Made by a program: the position numbers and the translations under genes
Notes under the pieces: model-generated
The model's input: the letters and a program-made list of their open reading frames with translations, nothing else
The model's database searches: none
Told to the model about the DNA's origin: nothing
NCBI GenBank assembly: GCA_000437595.1
Contig: FR899900.1
Span: 136,812-200,811 of the forward strand
Length of the DNA stretch: 64,000 bases
Reading direction: 5' to 3'
DNA from: Faecalibacterium sp. CAG:74
Lineage (GTDB): Bacteria > Bacillota > Clostridia > Christensenellales > Aristaeellaceae
Shown: positions 9,080 through 18,055 of the stretch, piece after piece
Layout of the letters: each line of letters starts with the position of its first letter
Position numbering within the stretch: position 1 is the first letter of the stretch

Positions 9080-11086
9080 TCAGTTCATTGCAATATCTGC
9101 CAATTTATCGCGATAATTGCGCAGCGCTTCCGCTTCCACTTGCTGACGCTCCGCCGCCAATTTTGGGTTTTCCCGCAGTCGCTTCATGCACTTCGCAGCT
9201 TCATCCAGCAGCTTCACGTCACCATCAAGCAGGAAATCCGCCATCATTTCGCCAGATTGCCGCGTACCCATCAGGTCGCCCGGCCCGCGAAGCTCCAAGT
9301 CTTTCTGCGCGACGATGAAGCCGTCATTCGTCTGCGTCAGGATGCGCAATCGCTCATTTTCCGCTGCCAGCAGGAAGCACCAGCTTTCCGCTGATCCGCG
9401 CCCGACGCGCCCGCGCAGCTGATGCAATTGGCTGAGCCCGAAGCGCTCGGCATTCTCAATCACCATGACGCTCGCGTTCGGCACGTTCACGCCGACTTCG
9501 ATGACCGTCGTGGACACGAGGACATCGAGATTCCCGGCGGAAAACTCGCTGAGCACCTGCGCTTTTTCGTCCGCGGGCTGTGCGCCCCACGTCAATCCGA
9601 CACGAAGTCCCGACAATTCGCCGTTTTTCAGCGCGTCGAACGTCGCCTGTGCGCTGCGAACGTCCTCCATCATCTCGCTGTCCTCAACCAGCGGACAGAC
9701 CACATACGCCTGATGCCCTTTCAGCACCTCCTGCCGCAGGAAGCCGTACATCCCGGCGCGCTTCTCTTCCGGCACGACTCGCGTCTTGACCGGCGTGCGC
9801 CCCGGCGGCAGCTCATCGACGATGGACACATCAAGGTCGCCATAGAGAATCAGCGCAAGCGTGCGTGGAATCGGCGTTGCGGACATGACGAGCACATGCG
9901 GCGCTTTCGTGCCGTCCGCACCCTTCTGCTGCAAGGTCGAGCGCTGCATCACACCGAAACGGTGCTGCTCATCCGTCACAACCAGTCCGAGCTTTTGATA
10001 CGCCACCTTTTCGCTGATCAGCGCGTGCGTCCCGAACACTGCCTGATACTCCCCGTTTGCGCAAGCCTCCTGCGCCTCCCGCTTCGCCTTCGGACGCATC
10101 GAGCCAATCAGCAGGCCGCAGTGGATGCCCAGCGGTTCCAGCATTGCCTTGGCGGATTCGTAGTGCTGGCACGCGAGAATTTCCGTCGGCGCCATCATCG
10201 CCGCCTGGTATCCGCAGGCGCATGTCATGGCAATCGCCCCGAATGCCAGCGCGGTTTTGCCGCAGCCGACGTCGCCCTGCACGAGGCGGCTCATCGCCCG
10301 GTCGCACCGCAAATCCGCCGCGATTTCCTCCAAGACGCGCTTCTGCGCCCCGGTCGGCGGGAACGGCAGCGTCTGCCAGAATTTTTCCGGCGCATCCGGC
10401 GGAATCGGCAGTGCCGTGCCATCCGCCTTGTGTCCGCGCAGCAGCCCCAGTGCCGCCTGATACATCAGCATCTGCTCAAATGCCAGCCGCCGCCGCGCCA
10501 GCCGCAGATTTTCTACATTCAGCGGGAAATGTGCCTGCCGGATGGCAAAATTCAGCTCACACAGCTGATGGCGGATGCGCAGGTCGTTCGGCAGCGTCTC
10601 CGGGCAGCAGTCATCGACCTGTTCCAGCGCCTGCTGCATCATTTCGCGGAAGGACTTCGCCGGAATCCCCTTCACAGCGCGGTACACCGGCAGGATACAC
10701 GGCTCCGTCACCCGCTGCGCATTTTGGAGCACGGGTTTTCCCCGGCTCTGCCCCATACGCCCGAAGAGCATGATGGTCTGCCCGACCGGCAGGTTCTGCA
10801 TCATCCACGGCTGATTATACCACACCAGCGGCAGTTTTCCGCTGTCATCCCAGAGATACGCCGTCACGCGCGTCAAGCCGTTGAAGCGGCTGAGCTTCGG
10901 TGCGTCCTGCACAACGCCCATCACCAGCACCTCGCCGCCGTTTGCGTCCGCGCAGGGAATCGGGTGTGTTCTGTCCTCGTAGCGCTGCGGAAGAAAATAC
11001 AACAAATCGCGCAATGAGCAGACGCCCACTGCGCGAAGGGATTCCAGCCGGGTTGGGCCAATGCCCTTGATGGCGGAAAGCTCCAT
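9080..11086 (-). CDS. recG: ATP-dependent DNA helicase RecG
   Basis: Branched-DNA helicase that remodels stalled replication forks and Holliday junctions. The N-terminal wedge opens with a helix-hairpin-helix (IKGIGPTRLESLRAVGV). Then come helicase motif I GDVGCGKT, the DEQH box in VVTDEQHRFGVMQR, motif III MSATPIPRT, and C-terminal motifs including QLRGRVGRG. The 668 residues match the family. It starts 7 bases after the fakA stop, with its ribosome site inside the fakA end (GTGGAG), indicating translational coupling. The fakA-recG order is conserved across Bacillota. Confidence 0.97.
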   Translation of the reverse strand: MELSAIKGIGPTRLESLRAVGVCSLRDLLYFLPQRYEDRTHPIPCADANGGEVLVMGVVQDAPKLSRFNGLTRVTAYLWDDSGKLPLVWYNQPWMMQNLPVGQTIMLFGRMGQSRGKPVLQNAQRVTEPCILPVYRAVKGIPAKSFREMMQQALEQVDDCCPETLPNDLRIRHQLCELNFAIRQAHFPLNVENLRLARRRLAFEQMLMYQAALGLLRGHKADGTALPIPPDAPEKFWQTLPFPPTGAQKRVLEEIAADLRCDRAMSRLVQGDVGCGKTALAFGAIAMTCACGYQAAMMAPTEILACQHYESAKAMLEPLGIHCGLLIGSMRPKAKREAQEACANGEYQAVFGTHALISEKVAYQKLGLVVTDEQHRFGVMQRSTLQQKGADGTKAPHVLVMSATPIPRTLALILYGDLDVSIVDELPPGRTPVKTRVVPEEKRAGMYGFLRQEVLKGHQAYVVCPLVEDSEMMEDVRSAQATFDALKNGELSGLRVGLTWGAQPADEKAQVLSEFSAGNLDVLVSTTVIEVGVNVPNASVMVIENAERFGLSQLHQLRGRVGRGSAESWCFLLAAENERLRILTQTNDGFIVAQKDLELRGPGDLMGTRQSGEMMADFLLDGDVKLLDEAAKCMKRLRENPKLAAERQQVEAEALRNYRDKLADIAMN

Positions 11087-11093
11087 TTGCTTT

Positions 11094-12746
11094 TTACTCC
11101 ACAGAAATCAGATAGTAATACAGCGGCTGACCGCCCAGCAGGCAGTCCACATCGCAATTCGGATACTGATCGGCGATTTCCGCCGCCACCTGCTCCGCGT
11201 CTTCCTTCGTCGTATCCGCGCCGTAGTAGACGGTAATCAGCTCCGCATCATCCGTCACAACCGCTTTCATCATGTCCAGCACAACGTCATGCACAGAATT
11301 GCCGCAATACTCAATCTTGCCGTTGTGCATCCCGATGATGTCACCCTTGTGAATCTGCACGCCGTTGTACTCGCTGTCGCGCACCGCATACGTTACCGTA
11401 CCGGTCTTGACGTGCTCCGCCGCTTCCGCCATGCGCTTGGCGTTCTCCTCGCCGGACACGTCATCTTGGAACGCGACCGCCGCGGCAATGCCCATCGCCA
11501 CGTTCTTCGTGGGGATGACGTGCACTTCCTTCTCCGCCAGTTCCGCCGCCTGATTCGCCGCGAAAATGACGTTGCCGTTATTCGGAAACACGAACACACA
11601 CTTGGCGTTGACCTGATTGATGGCGTTCAGAATGTCATCCACCGACGGGTTCATCGTCTGACCGCCCTCGACCACCACATCCACCGTCAAATCACGGAAG
11701 ATGCTGGAGAAGCCGTCGCCCAGCGACACTGCCACCATGCCAAATTCCTTCGCAGGTTCGGCAGGGGCTTCCACGGCGGCAGGAGCCTTTTCCGCTTCCA
11801 GCGCACGCTTGCGCGCCAGCATGTTGTCCACCTTCACATTCACCAGTTCGCCCAGCTCAATGCCATACTGGATAGCATTGCCGGGGTCGTTGGTGTGCAC
11901 ATGCACCTTCGTCTCGGTCAGGTCGCCCGTCACCTTGACGCAGTTGCCAATGCGGTTCAGGCGGCGGCGGAAGGAATCCACGTCGCCCTCGGTGCAGTCC
12001 TCGCGGAAGTTCACGATGTCGTACTCCGTGCAGTAGGCATAAGGCAGATCGCCGGACAGGTCGTGAATATCCTCCTCCACCTGACTATCGCCCGCCAGCA
12101 GCGCCGCCGGGTCAGCAATTTCCTCGCCGCGCATGACCGCCGCATAGCCGGTGTAAATCAGCATGAGGCCGCGTCCGCCGGAGTCGACCACGCCCGCCGC
12201 TTTCAGGGGCGGCAGCATGTCAGGCGTGCGCTTCAAAATTGCCTCGCCGCTGGTCAGAATGACGTTCATCAGCCCATCGTAGTCATCGGGATTGCTCTCG
12301 GTGTATTTGATGGCATCCTCCGCAATGACGCGCGCGACGGTCAGAATCGTGCCCTCCTTGGGCTTCATGACTGCCTTGTACGCCTTGTCAGAGCCCGCCT
12401 TCAATGCCTGCGCAAACTGCACGGGGGTAATCTTCTCCACGCCCTTCAAGGACGTCGCGAAGCCGCGCAGCAGCTGGGACGTGATAACGCCAGAGTTGCC
12501 GCGCGCGCCCTTGAGCGCACCCTTCGAGATGGCAGCCGCCGCCTCGTCCGCGCGCAGGTACTCCTGCGCATTGACCTCACGGGTCGCGCTCTGCATGGTC
12601 AGGGACATATTCGTCCCCGTATCGCCGTCCGGGACAGGGAAAACGTTCAGCGCGTCCACCGCTTCCCGGTTCTTTTCGAGCAGTGCCGCACCCGCGACGA
12701 CCATGTCGCGCAGCAGCAGCCCGTCAATGGTTTTATGCTGTATCAA
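11094..12746 (-). CDS. fakA: Fatty acid kinase subunit FakA (YloV, DAK2 family)
   Basis: FakA phosphorylates fatty acids held by a FakB (DegV) partner, feeding exogenous fatty acids into phospholipid synthesis. The N-terminal DAK2 domain carries the nucleotide/magnesium motif NVFPVPDGDTGTNM at about residues 36-49. The middle has GRGLMLIYTGY and the C-terminal part is the YloV-type domain with FPNNGNVIFAA. Length is 550 residues. The most likely start is TTG at 12746, with GTAGGAGG 9 bases upstream; no in-frame ATG fits as well. It follows yloU by about 67 bases, as in Bacillus. Confidence 0.94.
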   Translation of the reverse strand: MIQHKTIDGLLLRDMVVAGAALLEKNREAVDALNVFPVPDGDTGTNMSLTMQSATREVNAQEYLRADEAAAAISKGALKGARGNSGVITSQLLRGFATSLKGVEKITPVQFAQALKAGSDKAYKAVMKPKEGTILTVARVIAEDAIKYTESNPDDYDGLMNVILTSGEAILKRTPDMLPPLKAAGVVDSGGRGLMLIYTGYAAVMRGEEIADPAALLAGDSQVEEDIHDLSGDLPYAYCTEYDIVNFREDCTEGDVDSFRRRLNRIGNCVKVTGDLTETKVHVHTNDPGNAIQYGIELGELVNVKVDNMLARKRALEAEKAPAAVEAPAEPAKEFGMVAVSLGDGFSSIFRDLTVDVVVEGGQTMNPSVDDILNAINQVNAKCVFVFPNNGNVIFAANQAAELAEKEVHVIPTKNVAMGIAAAVAFQDDVSGEENAKRMAEAAEHVKTGTVTYAVRDSEYNGVQIHKGDIIGMHNGKIEYCGNSVHDVVLDMMKAVVTDDAELITVYYGADTTKEDAEQVAAEIADQYPNCDVDCLLGGQPLYYYLISVE

Positions 12747-12813
12747 AGGTAAATTCCTCCTACCTGCTTTCGGCGTCAGCTCCTTGGAGCTGCTGCCGTG
12801 TGGCTTTCCTGCA

Positions 12814-13164
12814 TTACACGCGGATACCTTCCACAGAGATGTTGACCTTGCGAACCTTCACGCCCGTCATGCTTTCCAGCTTGTAGCGCACGGTATCGAC
12901 AATGGTCTTGCACACCTCGGCAATGGAGATGCCGTATTCCACGATGATGAACAGATCGACGTCCAGCATATCGCCAACACTGCGAATCTGCACGCCCTTG
13001 GAGAGGTTTTCCCTTCCCAGCCATTCGACGATGCCATCCTTGGCACGCTTGGAGGACATGGCGACGATGCCGTAGCATTCCAGCGCCGCGTATCCCACGA
13101 CTTTGAGCAGGACATCCTCCGTAATATAGATTGTTCCGATGTCGTTCTTGATTTTGCAATCCAT
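12814..13164 (-). CDS. yloU: Asp23/Gls24 family protein YloU
   Basis: A 116-residue Asp23/Gls24-domain protein. These small proteins are membrane-associated scaffolds tied to cell-envelope stress, and this subgroup sits beside fakA in most Bacillota. Visible features are GTIYITEDVLLKVVGYAALE, the central VDLFIIVEYG, and the ending VNISVEG. The ATG has AAGGAGGTCGACTACT upstream. It is the first gene of the yloU-fakA-recG-ppk1 operon, reading from the promoter at 13249-13277 with a ~75-base leader. Confidence 0.92.
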   Translation of the reverse strand: MDCKIKNDIGTIYITEDVLLKVVGYAALECYGIVAMSSKRAKDGIVEWLGRENLSKGVQIRSVGDMLDVDLFIIVEYGISIAEVCKTIVDTVRYKLESMTGVKVRKVNISVEGIRV

Positions 13165-13248
13165 AGTAGTCGACCTCCTTCATCCAGGGGCTTCCCAGCT
13201 TTTGTCCTCGCGGACACGATAAATGCACCCATAGCTGGGTCAGAGTAT

Positions 13249-13277
13249 AGTATACAGGATTTTAGCGGAAATGGCAA
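13249..13277 (-). promoter_or_regulatory. Sigma-A promoter of yloU-fakA-recG-ppk1
   Basis: On the minus strand, TTGCCA (13277-13272) and TATACT (13254-13249) are separated by exactly 17 bases. A second overlapping TATACT lies 5 bases further on. Confidence 0.8.
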
Positions 13278-13415
13278 GACTTTTTCGGCCCGTTTCACAA
13301 AAATGCCGCCAGAAATTCCAGAAAAAGCGCCGACATGTGTCGATTTCGTGAACATTTCTTGCAGATTGTGTGATTTTCCCGCCTTTGCGATACCGCCTGA
13401 CCAAAAATTTTCCCC

Positions 13416-13444
13416 TTGACAAGCGGGAAAAACCGTGCTATCAT
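13416..13444 (+). promoter_or_regulatory. Sigma-A promoter of the tyrosine T-box operon
   Basis: TTGACA (13416-13421) and TATCAT (13439-13444) are separated by 17 bases. Transcription should begin near 13451 and run into the T-box leader. Confidence 0.85.
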
Positions 13445-13449
13445 GCACC

Positions 13450-13722
13450 CATCAGGGCAATGAGGAGACGGGTCATCCGCTTCTGCGGCGCAGGCAGAGA
13501 GCTTCCGGGCGGTGTGAGGAAGCAGGCGGCGCATAGGGTGACGTACAGCTCCGAGCCATCCGCTGAAACCGCGTCTGCGCGGCGGGTAGGCGGCATCCGG
13601 TGCGCCGGTTACAGCGTGCGAGGAATGACTGTTCCTCCTTGAGGGCTGTTCGCAGCCAGACGGAAGTGGTACCGTGGCATTTTGTCACCTTCCCCGGAGT
13701 TTGTCCGGAGAAGGTGTTTTTT
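13450..13722 (+). ncRNA. T-box leader, Tyr specifier (TAC)
   Basis: A T-box riboswitch that senses uncharged tRNA through codon-anticodon pairing and controls readthrough. Visible parts are the stem I apical region (GAGAGC...GGTGTGA, 13496-13517), a candidate specifier TAC at 13544-13546 followed by AGCTCCGAGCC, the conserved T-box sequence TGGTACCGTG at 13667-13676, and a terminator hairpin (CACCTTCCCCGGA / TCCGGAGAAGGTG plus six T, 13686-13722). TAC is the tyrosine codon, and tyrS lies in the operon, which agrees. The rest of the 13165-13760 gap holds the two back-to-back promoters and the ribosome site of the aminotransferase. Confidence 0.9.
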
Positions 13723-13760
13723 ATTCTTATTCTCTGAAAGTAGTAAGGAGTGATTGGATT

Positions 13761-14948
13761 ATGGCGCTTGATTCCCTGCGTTTCGCGCACCGCTTCGACC
13801 AGATCAGCGGCAGCGCCATTCGCGAAATCTTCAAGATGATTGCCAAGCCTGGCATGATTTCCTTCGCGGGCGGCAATCCGGCGGCATCGGCGCTGCCCGA
13901 TGCGGAATGCGCCGAAATCGCCCGCGACGTGCTGCAAAAGGATGGCAAGCGCATCCTGCAATATGGCGCGACAGAGGGGTATCCGCCGCTGCTGGAAAGC
14001 CTGCACGCCTATGTGGAACAGCAGCTTGGGTGCACCGTGCCTGCAGTGCTGCCCGTCACCGGCTCAACGCAGGCGATGGATTTGCTCTGCAAGGCGCTGA
14101 TTGACCCCGGCGACGTGATTCTGGTGGAGAACCCGTCGTTTCTGGGCAACATGCAGTGTATGCGGCTGTATCAGGCAACGCTGGTGCCGGTAGAGAGCGA
14201 CGAGAACGGGATTATCCCGGAAAAGCTGGAAGAAGCCATGCGCCAGTATCACCCGAAGCTGCTCTACACCATCCCGACGTTCCAGAATCCGACGGGCATC
14301 ACGCTGGCCGCCGACCGCCGCAAGCCCATTGCGGAACTCGCCGCGAAGTACCACGTCGTCGTGGCGGAGGATGACCCGTACCGCGACCTGCGATATGCCG
14401 GAGAAGCGTGCCCATCCATCAAATCCTTCGACAAGGATGGCTGGGTCGTTTTCCTCGGCTCATTCAGCAAGATTATCAGCCCCGGTCTGCGCGTCGGATT
14501 CATGGCGGGCGACGCGGGTATCCTGCGCAAATGCACCGTCGGCAAGCAGTCCACCGACGTCCACACGGCAAACCTTACACAGGCGATCGTGGATCAGTAC
14601 CTGCGGCGCGGTCTGCTGCCCGACCACATCACAAGCATCTGCCGCAGCTACAAGGCGCAGCTGGATGCTATGCTGAGTGAACTTTCGACCTTTCCCAAAG
14701 GCACGACGTACACGCGCCCGGACGGCGGTCTGTTCATCTTCGTAACGCTGCCGGAGGGCATTGACGCAAAAGTGCTGCTGGAGCAAGCGGTAGAGCGCCA
14801 CGTTGCCTACGTCCCCGGCACGCACTTCTTCTGCGACGGCGGACATGAGAATACGCTGCGCCTGAACTTCTCCAACTCCAGCATCGCGCAAATTCACGAG
14901 GGCATGAGCACCTTGCGGGAGATTTTCGCGCAGGCGCTGGCGAAATGA
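13761..14948 (+). CDS. PLP-dependent class I/II aminotransferase (probably aromatic amino acid)
   Basis: A 395-residue fold-type I aminotransferase of the LysN/MocR-aminotransferase-like group, without a GntR domain. The PLP pocket is visible in LPVTGSTQAMDL, the ribose-phosphate-binding Asp-Tyr region VAEDDPYRDL, and the Schiff-base Lys in GSFSKIISPGLRVG. It lies directly downstream of a tyrosine-type T-box and 39 bases before tyrS, which points to a tyrosine or general aromatic aminotransferase; that substrate is inference from regulation. The ATG has AAGGAG 11 bases upstream. Confidence 0.85.
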   Translation: MALDSLRFAHRFDQISGSAIREIFKMIAKPGMISFAGGNPAASALPDAECAEIARDVLQKDGKRILQYGATEGYPPLLESLHAYVEQQLGCTVPAVLPVTGSTQAMDLLCKALIDPGDVILVENPSFLGNMQCMRLYQATLVPVESDENGIIPEKLEEAMRQYHPKLLYTIPTFQNPTGITLAADRRKPIAELAAKYHVVVAEDDPYRDLRYAGEACPSIKSFDKDGWVVFLGSFSKIISPGLRVGFMAGDAGILRKCTVGKQSTDVHTANLTQAIVDQYLRRGLLPDHITSICRSYKAQLDAMLSELSTFPKGTTYTRPDGGLFIFVTLPEGIDAKVLLEQAVERHVAYVPGTHFFCDGGHENTLRLNFSNSSIAQIHEGMSTLREIFAQALAK

Positions 14949-14987
14949 CACTGTTTCCCCTACTACTTAATATATAGGAGGTTCCCC

Positions 14988-16214
14988 ATGCACATTCTTG
15001 ACGTTTTGAAAGAGCGCGGCTTCATCGCCCAGACCACCTTTGAGGACGAACTGTACAAGCAGCTCGAAGAGCCGACCACCTTCTACGTCGGCTTCGATCC
15101 GACCGCTGATTCCCTCCACATCGGGCATTACATCCCGATTATGGCGATGGCGCACATGCAGCGCGCGGGGCATCGCCCGATTGCGCTGATGGGCGGCGGC
15201 ACAGCGATGATCGGCGACCCGTCCGGCAAGACCGACATGCGCAAGATGATGACCGTCGAGACGATTGACCACAACGTCGAGTGCATCAAGCAGCAGATGA
15301 GCCGTTTCCTTGATTTCTCCGACGACAAGGCGATTATCGTCAACAACGCGGACTGGCTGCGCAACCTGAACTTCATCGAGTTCATGCGCGACATCGGCGC
15401 GATGTTCTCCGTCAACAAGATGCTGACCGCTGACTGCTACAAGACGCGCATGGCGACCGACAACGGTCTGTCCTTCCTCGAATTCACCTACATGCTCATG
15501 CAGTCCTACGACTTCCTGGAGCTGTTCCACCGCTACGGCTGCCGGCTGGAAATGGGCGGCAATGACCAGTGGAGCAATATGCTGGGCGGCGCAGACCTGG
15601 TTCGCCGCAAGGACAGTGAAAAGGCGTTCGCCTGCACGTTCCAGCTGCTGCTGACCCACGACGGCAAGAAGATGGGCAAGACCGAGAAGGGCGCGCTGTG
15701 GCTTGACCCGAACAAGACCTCCCCGTTCGATTTCTACCAGTACTGGCGCAACGTTGATGACGCGGACGTGGAAAAGTGCCTTGGCTTGCTGACCTTCCTG
15801 CCGATGGATGAAGTGCGCCGTCTTGGCGCGCTGCAAGGCAGCGAAATCAACGAGGCGAAGAAGGTGCTGGCATTCGAGGTGACGAAGCTGGTGCACGGCG
15901 AAGAAGAGGCGCAGAAGGCCGCCGATGCCGCTGCCGCACTGTTCGCGGGCGGTGCGTCTGCCGCGAATGTCCCCTCCTTCACGCTGACGAAGGACGAATT
16001 CGCCGCCGACAGCCGCGTGACGACCATGCTGGTCAAGTCCGGGCTGTGCAAGAGCCAGAGCGACGCGCGCAATCAGGTGAAGGCGGGTGCAGTGCTGGTG
16101 GCGGACAAGAAGGTGGATGACCTGAACGCCACGCTGGCGGAGAGCGACGTCCCCGCAGATGGTCTGCTGATTCAGAAGGGCAAAAAGAATTTCCGCCGCC
16201 TGTTCCTCGCATGA
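14988..16214 (+). CDS. tyrS: Tyrosyl-tRNA synthetase
   Basis: Class Ic synthetase that charges tRNA-Tyr. The HIGH motif is HIGHY (about residue 44) and the KMSKS equivalent is [18 protein letters not shown] carries tyrosine-binding residues. The C-terminal ~65 residues are an S4 RNA-binding domain ([14 protein letters not shown]). The 408 residues match the bacterial TyrRS family. An AGGAGG site is 6 bases before the ATG. It is controlled by the Tyr T-box and translationally coupled (ATGA overlap) to the next gene. Confidence 0.97.
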   Translation: MHILDVLKERGFIAQTTFEDELYKQLEEPTTFYVGFDPTADSLHIGHYIPIMAMAHMQRAGHRPIALMGGGTAMIGDPSGKTDMRKMMTVETIDHNVECIKQQMSRFLDFSDDKAIIVNNADWLRNLNFIEFMRDIGAMFSVNKMLTADCYKTRMATDNGLSFLEFTYMLMQSYDFLELFHRYGCRLEMGGNDQWSNMLGGADLVRRKDSEKAFACTFQLLLTHDGKKMGKTEKGALWLDPNKTSPFDFYQYWRNVDDADVEKCLGLLTFLPMDEVRRLGALQGSEINEAKKVLAFEVTKLVHGEEEAQKAADAAAALFAGGASAANVPSFTLTKDEFAADSRVTTMLVKSGLCKSQSDARNQVKAGAVLVADKKVDDLNATLAESDVPADGLLIQKGKKNFRRLFLA

Positions 16215-16858
16215 GTGCCTTGAACCCCTATCGGACGCTCCGGCAGTTCGCCAGCGACGAGTTCATCATCAACAAAAGCCGCTTTATCGGCTATGCCGCG
16301 CCGTGCGAAACGGAAGCGGAGGCGCTTGCGTTTCTGCAATCCATCCGCACAAAGCACAAGGACGCCACGCACAACTGCTATGCCTACATCATCGGGCAGA
16401 ACGCGGGCATCATGCGCTATTCCGACGACGGCGAGCCGGGCGGCACTGCGGGGCTGCCGATGATGGAGGTATTGAAGCATCAGGGCGTAGTCAACTGCTG
16501 CTGCGTGGTCACGCGCTATTTCGGCGGCGTGCTGCTGGGCGCGGGCGGGCTGGTGCGCGCGTACACGCAGGGGGCGGTCGTCGCGCTCAAGGCGGCGCAA
16601 GTCGTCGAGATGCTCCCCTCCTGCCAATACCTGTGCGAAGTCGCCTATCCGCTGTGGGACAAGGTGCAGTACGCGCTGAAAAGCCTGCCCGTGCAATTGC
16701 TGAGCAGCGAGTTCACGACCGCCGTCGGCTTCACGCTGCTGATTCGCCAGACGGACGCGCAATCTGTCCTGGACACGCTGACCCGCGTGACCGACGGGCG
16801 CATTGAGACGCTGCTGGAGGAAGAATCCTACCGTGCGTGGGACAGCGAAAGCAAATAA
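16211..16858 (+). CDS. yigZ: YigZ/IMPACT family protein
   Basis: A 215-residue member of the YigZ (UPF0029/IMPACT) family, related to eukaryotic IMPACT and of unclear function in bacteria. The N-terminal domain contains [19 protein letters not shown] and the signature [17 protein letters not shown], then [19 protein letters not shown] ferredoxin-like C-terminal domain follows. It overlaps tyrS by 4 bases (ATGA) and is the last gene of the T-box operon, before a terminator. Confidence 0.93.
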   Translation: MSALNPYRTLRQFASDEFIINKSRFIGYAAPCETEAEALAFLQSIRTKHKDATHNCYAYIIGQNAGIMRYSDDGEPGGTAGLPMMEVLKHQGVVNCCCVVTRYFGGVLLGAGGLVRAYTQGAVVALKAAQVVEMLPSCQYLCEVAYPLWDKVQYALKSLPVQLLSSEFTTAVGFTLLIRQTDAQSVLDTLTRVTDGRIETLLEEESYRAWDSESK

Positions 16859-16866
16859 CCGATTTT

Positions 16867-16907
16867 ACCCGGAAATCGTTCTGATTCAGAACAGTTTTCG
16901 GGTTTTT
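16867..16907 (+). terminator. Terminator of the aminotransferase-tyrS-yigZ operon
   Basis: A long imperfect stem (ACCCGGAAATCGTTCTG / CAGAACAGTTTTCGGGT) with a 3-base loop ends in TTTTT. Confidence 0.88.
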
Positions 16908-16909
16908 GC

Positions 16910-16938
16910 TTGACCTTTATCAGCTTTCCTGCTATGAT
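16910..16938 (+). promoter_or_regulatory. Sigma-A promoter of the AraC regulator
   Basis: TTGACC (16910-16915) and TATGAT (16933-16938) are separated by 17 bases, 35 bases before the ATG. The -35 box starts 3 bases after the terminator T tract. Confidence 0.82.
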
Positions 16939-16972
16939 GCTTTCATAAATACCGGGACAAGGAGAAAGGCAT

Positions 16973-17863
16973 ATGACAAGGAAACATCCAGCACATGAGC
17001 TTGAGGAAGATGTGCTGGTTCGCACAAGCAACATGGGGCAAGGGCGCTCGGATTATGAAGCGTTTCACACGCTGTCGCCCGCCATCCACCTGCGCGAAAT
17101 CCATACGCATGATTTCTTTGAGCTGTATATTCACCTAAACGGCTTTCCCCGCCTGTATGTGGACAACAAAATCGTCACGCTCCAGCGCGGCAGCCTGATG
17201 ATTTTCCCGCCATTCGTCATGCACGGCATAATCTCGCAGGACACCATCCGCAACTACGAGCGAGTGGTGCTGTTCATCTCCTCCGGGATGCTGCACCAGC
17301 TGGGGCAGGGACTTCTGCCGCTGGAGCAGCGCCTTTTGGACTGCACGCGCCGCACCGGGTATCATTATCAGCTGGATGAAGCGGCGCTTTCGCTGTGTAC
17401 AACGTGCATTGACCGTGTGGCGCAGAACACAGGCGACGAGCGTCCCGAATCGCGCTTGGCGGATTATGCCGCGATGACCGAGTTTCTGCTGCAAATCCTC
17501 CGCGTGACGCAGGAAGCGCCAATGCTGCAGAGTGCCCAGCCCTCGCCAGACACCATCCAGCGCGTGATGGCGTACATCAACGAGCATTACGCCCAGCCGC
17601 TGACGCTGGAGGAAATTGCGGACGCGTTCTTCATCAGCAAATCGTACCTGTCACACGAGTTTGTCCGTTACACGAACACGTCGGTGTACGAGTACATCCA
17701 GTTCCGGCGCATCTGTGGCGCGAAGCTGCTGATTGCCTCCGGCGTATCGCTGACGGATGCTGCATTCCAGAGCGGGTTCAATTCGTACTCCTCCTTTCTG
17801 CGCACTTTTCGCAAAACAGCAGGCATTTCGCCGACGGATTTCCAGCGAAATCTTGGCAAATAG
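16973..17863 (+). CDS. AraC-family transcriptional regulator (cupin plus double HTH)
   Basis: A 296-residue one-component regulator. The N-terminal half is a cupin-like sensor domain (HTHDFFELYIHLNG at about residues 45-58, then RGSLMIFPPFVMHGI), of the kind that binds sugars. The C-terminal ~100 residues hold the AraC HTH pair: ADAFFISKSYLSHEFVRYT and FQSGFNSYSSFLRTFRK, ending GISPTDFQ. It has its own promoter and a good ribosome site (AAGGAG). The most likely target is the adjacent esterase gene, whose promoter region has two ATTTGCATAG direct repeats. It may also act on polysaccharide genes outside the window. Confidence 0.9.
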   Translation: MTRKHPAHELEEDVLVRTSNMGQGRSDYEAFHTLSPAIHLREIHTHDFFELYIHLNGFPRLYVDNKIVTLQRGSLMIFPPFVMHGIISQDTIRNYERVVLFISSGMLHQLGQGLLPLEQRLLDCTRRTGYHYQLDEAALSLCTTCIDRVAQNTGDERPESRLADYAAMTEFLLQILRVTQEAPMLQSAQPSPDTIQRVMAYINEHYAQPLTLEEIADAFFISKSYLSHEFVRYTNTSVYEYIQFRRICGAKLLIASGVSLTDAAFQSGFNSYSSFLRTFRKTAGISPTDFQRNLGK

Positions 17864-17912
17864 CTTTTGCATTGTCGAATACGGATAATTTTTTCCCAGA
17901 TATATCTGCACG

Positions 17913-17969
17913 ATTTGCATAGTAGTGTGGACAATTTGCATAGACGCGCCGCCCTTTCTCCGCTATAAT
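17913..17969 (+). promoter_or_regulatory. Putative activator sites and promoter of the esterase gene
   Basis: The decamer ATTTGCATAG occurs at 17913-17922 and again at 17934-17943, exactly 21 bp apart (two helical turns). The second overlaps where a -35 box should be. A perfect TATAAT -10 is at 17964-17969, but no -35 match lies 17 bases upstream (TAGACG). Direct repeats that replace the -35 are typical of AraC-family activation. A partial third copy (TTTTGCATTG) overlaps the end of the regulator gene at about 17865. Binding by the neighbouring regulator is inference. Confidence 0.65.
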
Positions 17970-18055
17970 GAGGGTAACTTCCGGATGAGGTAATGCAGCC
18001 GTCGCCTCCCGGACAATGTGCAAAGGTTCGGCTGAAAGAGAAAAGGAGGATCTCT

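Noticed and set aside
7063..12752. Long plus-strand frames (over 500 codons each) opposite ppk1, recG and fakA
   Set aside because: The minus-strand genes have full family motifs and ribosome sites; the plus-strand translations are low-complexity shadows.
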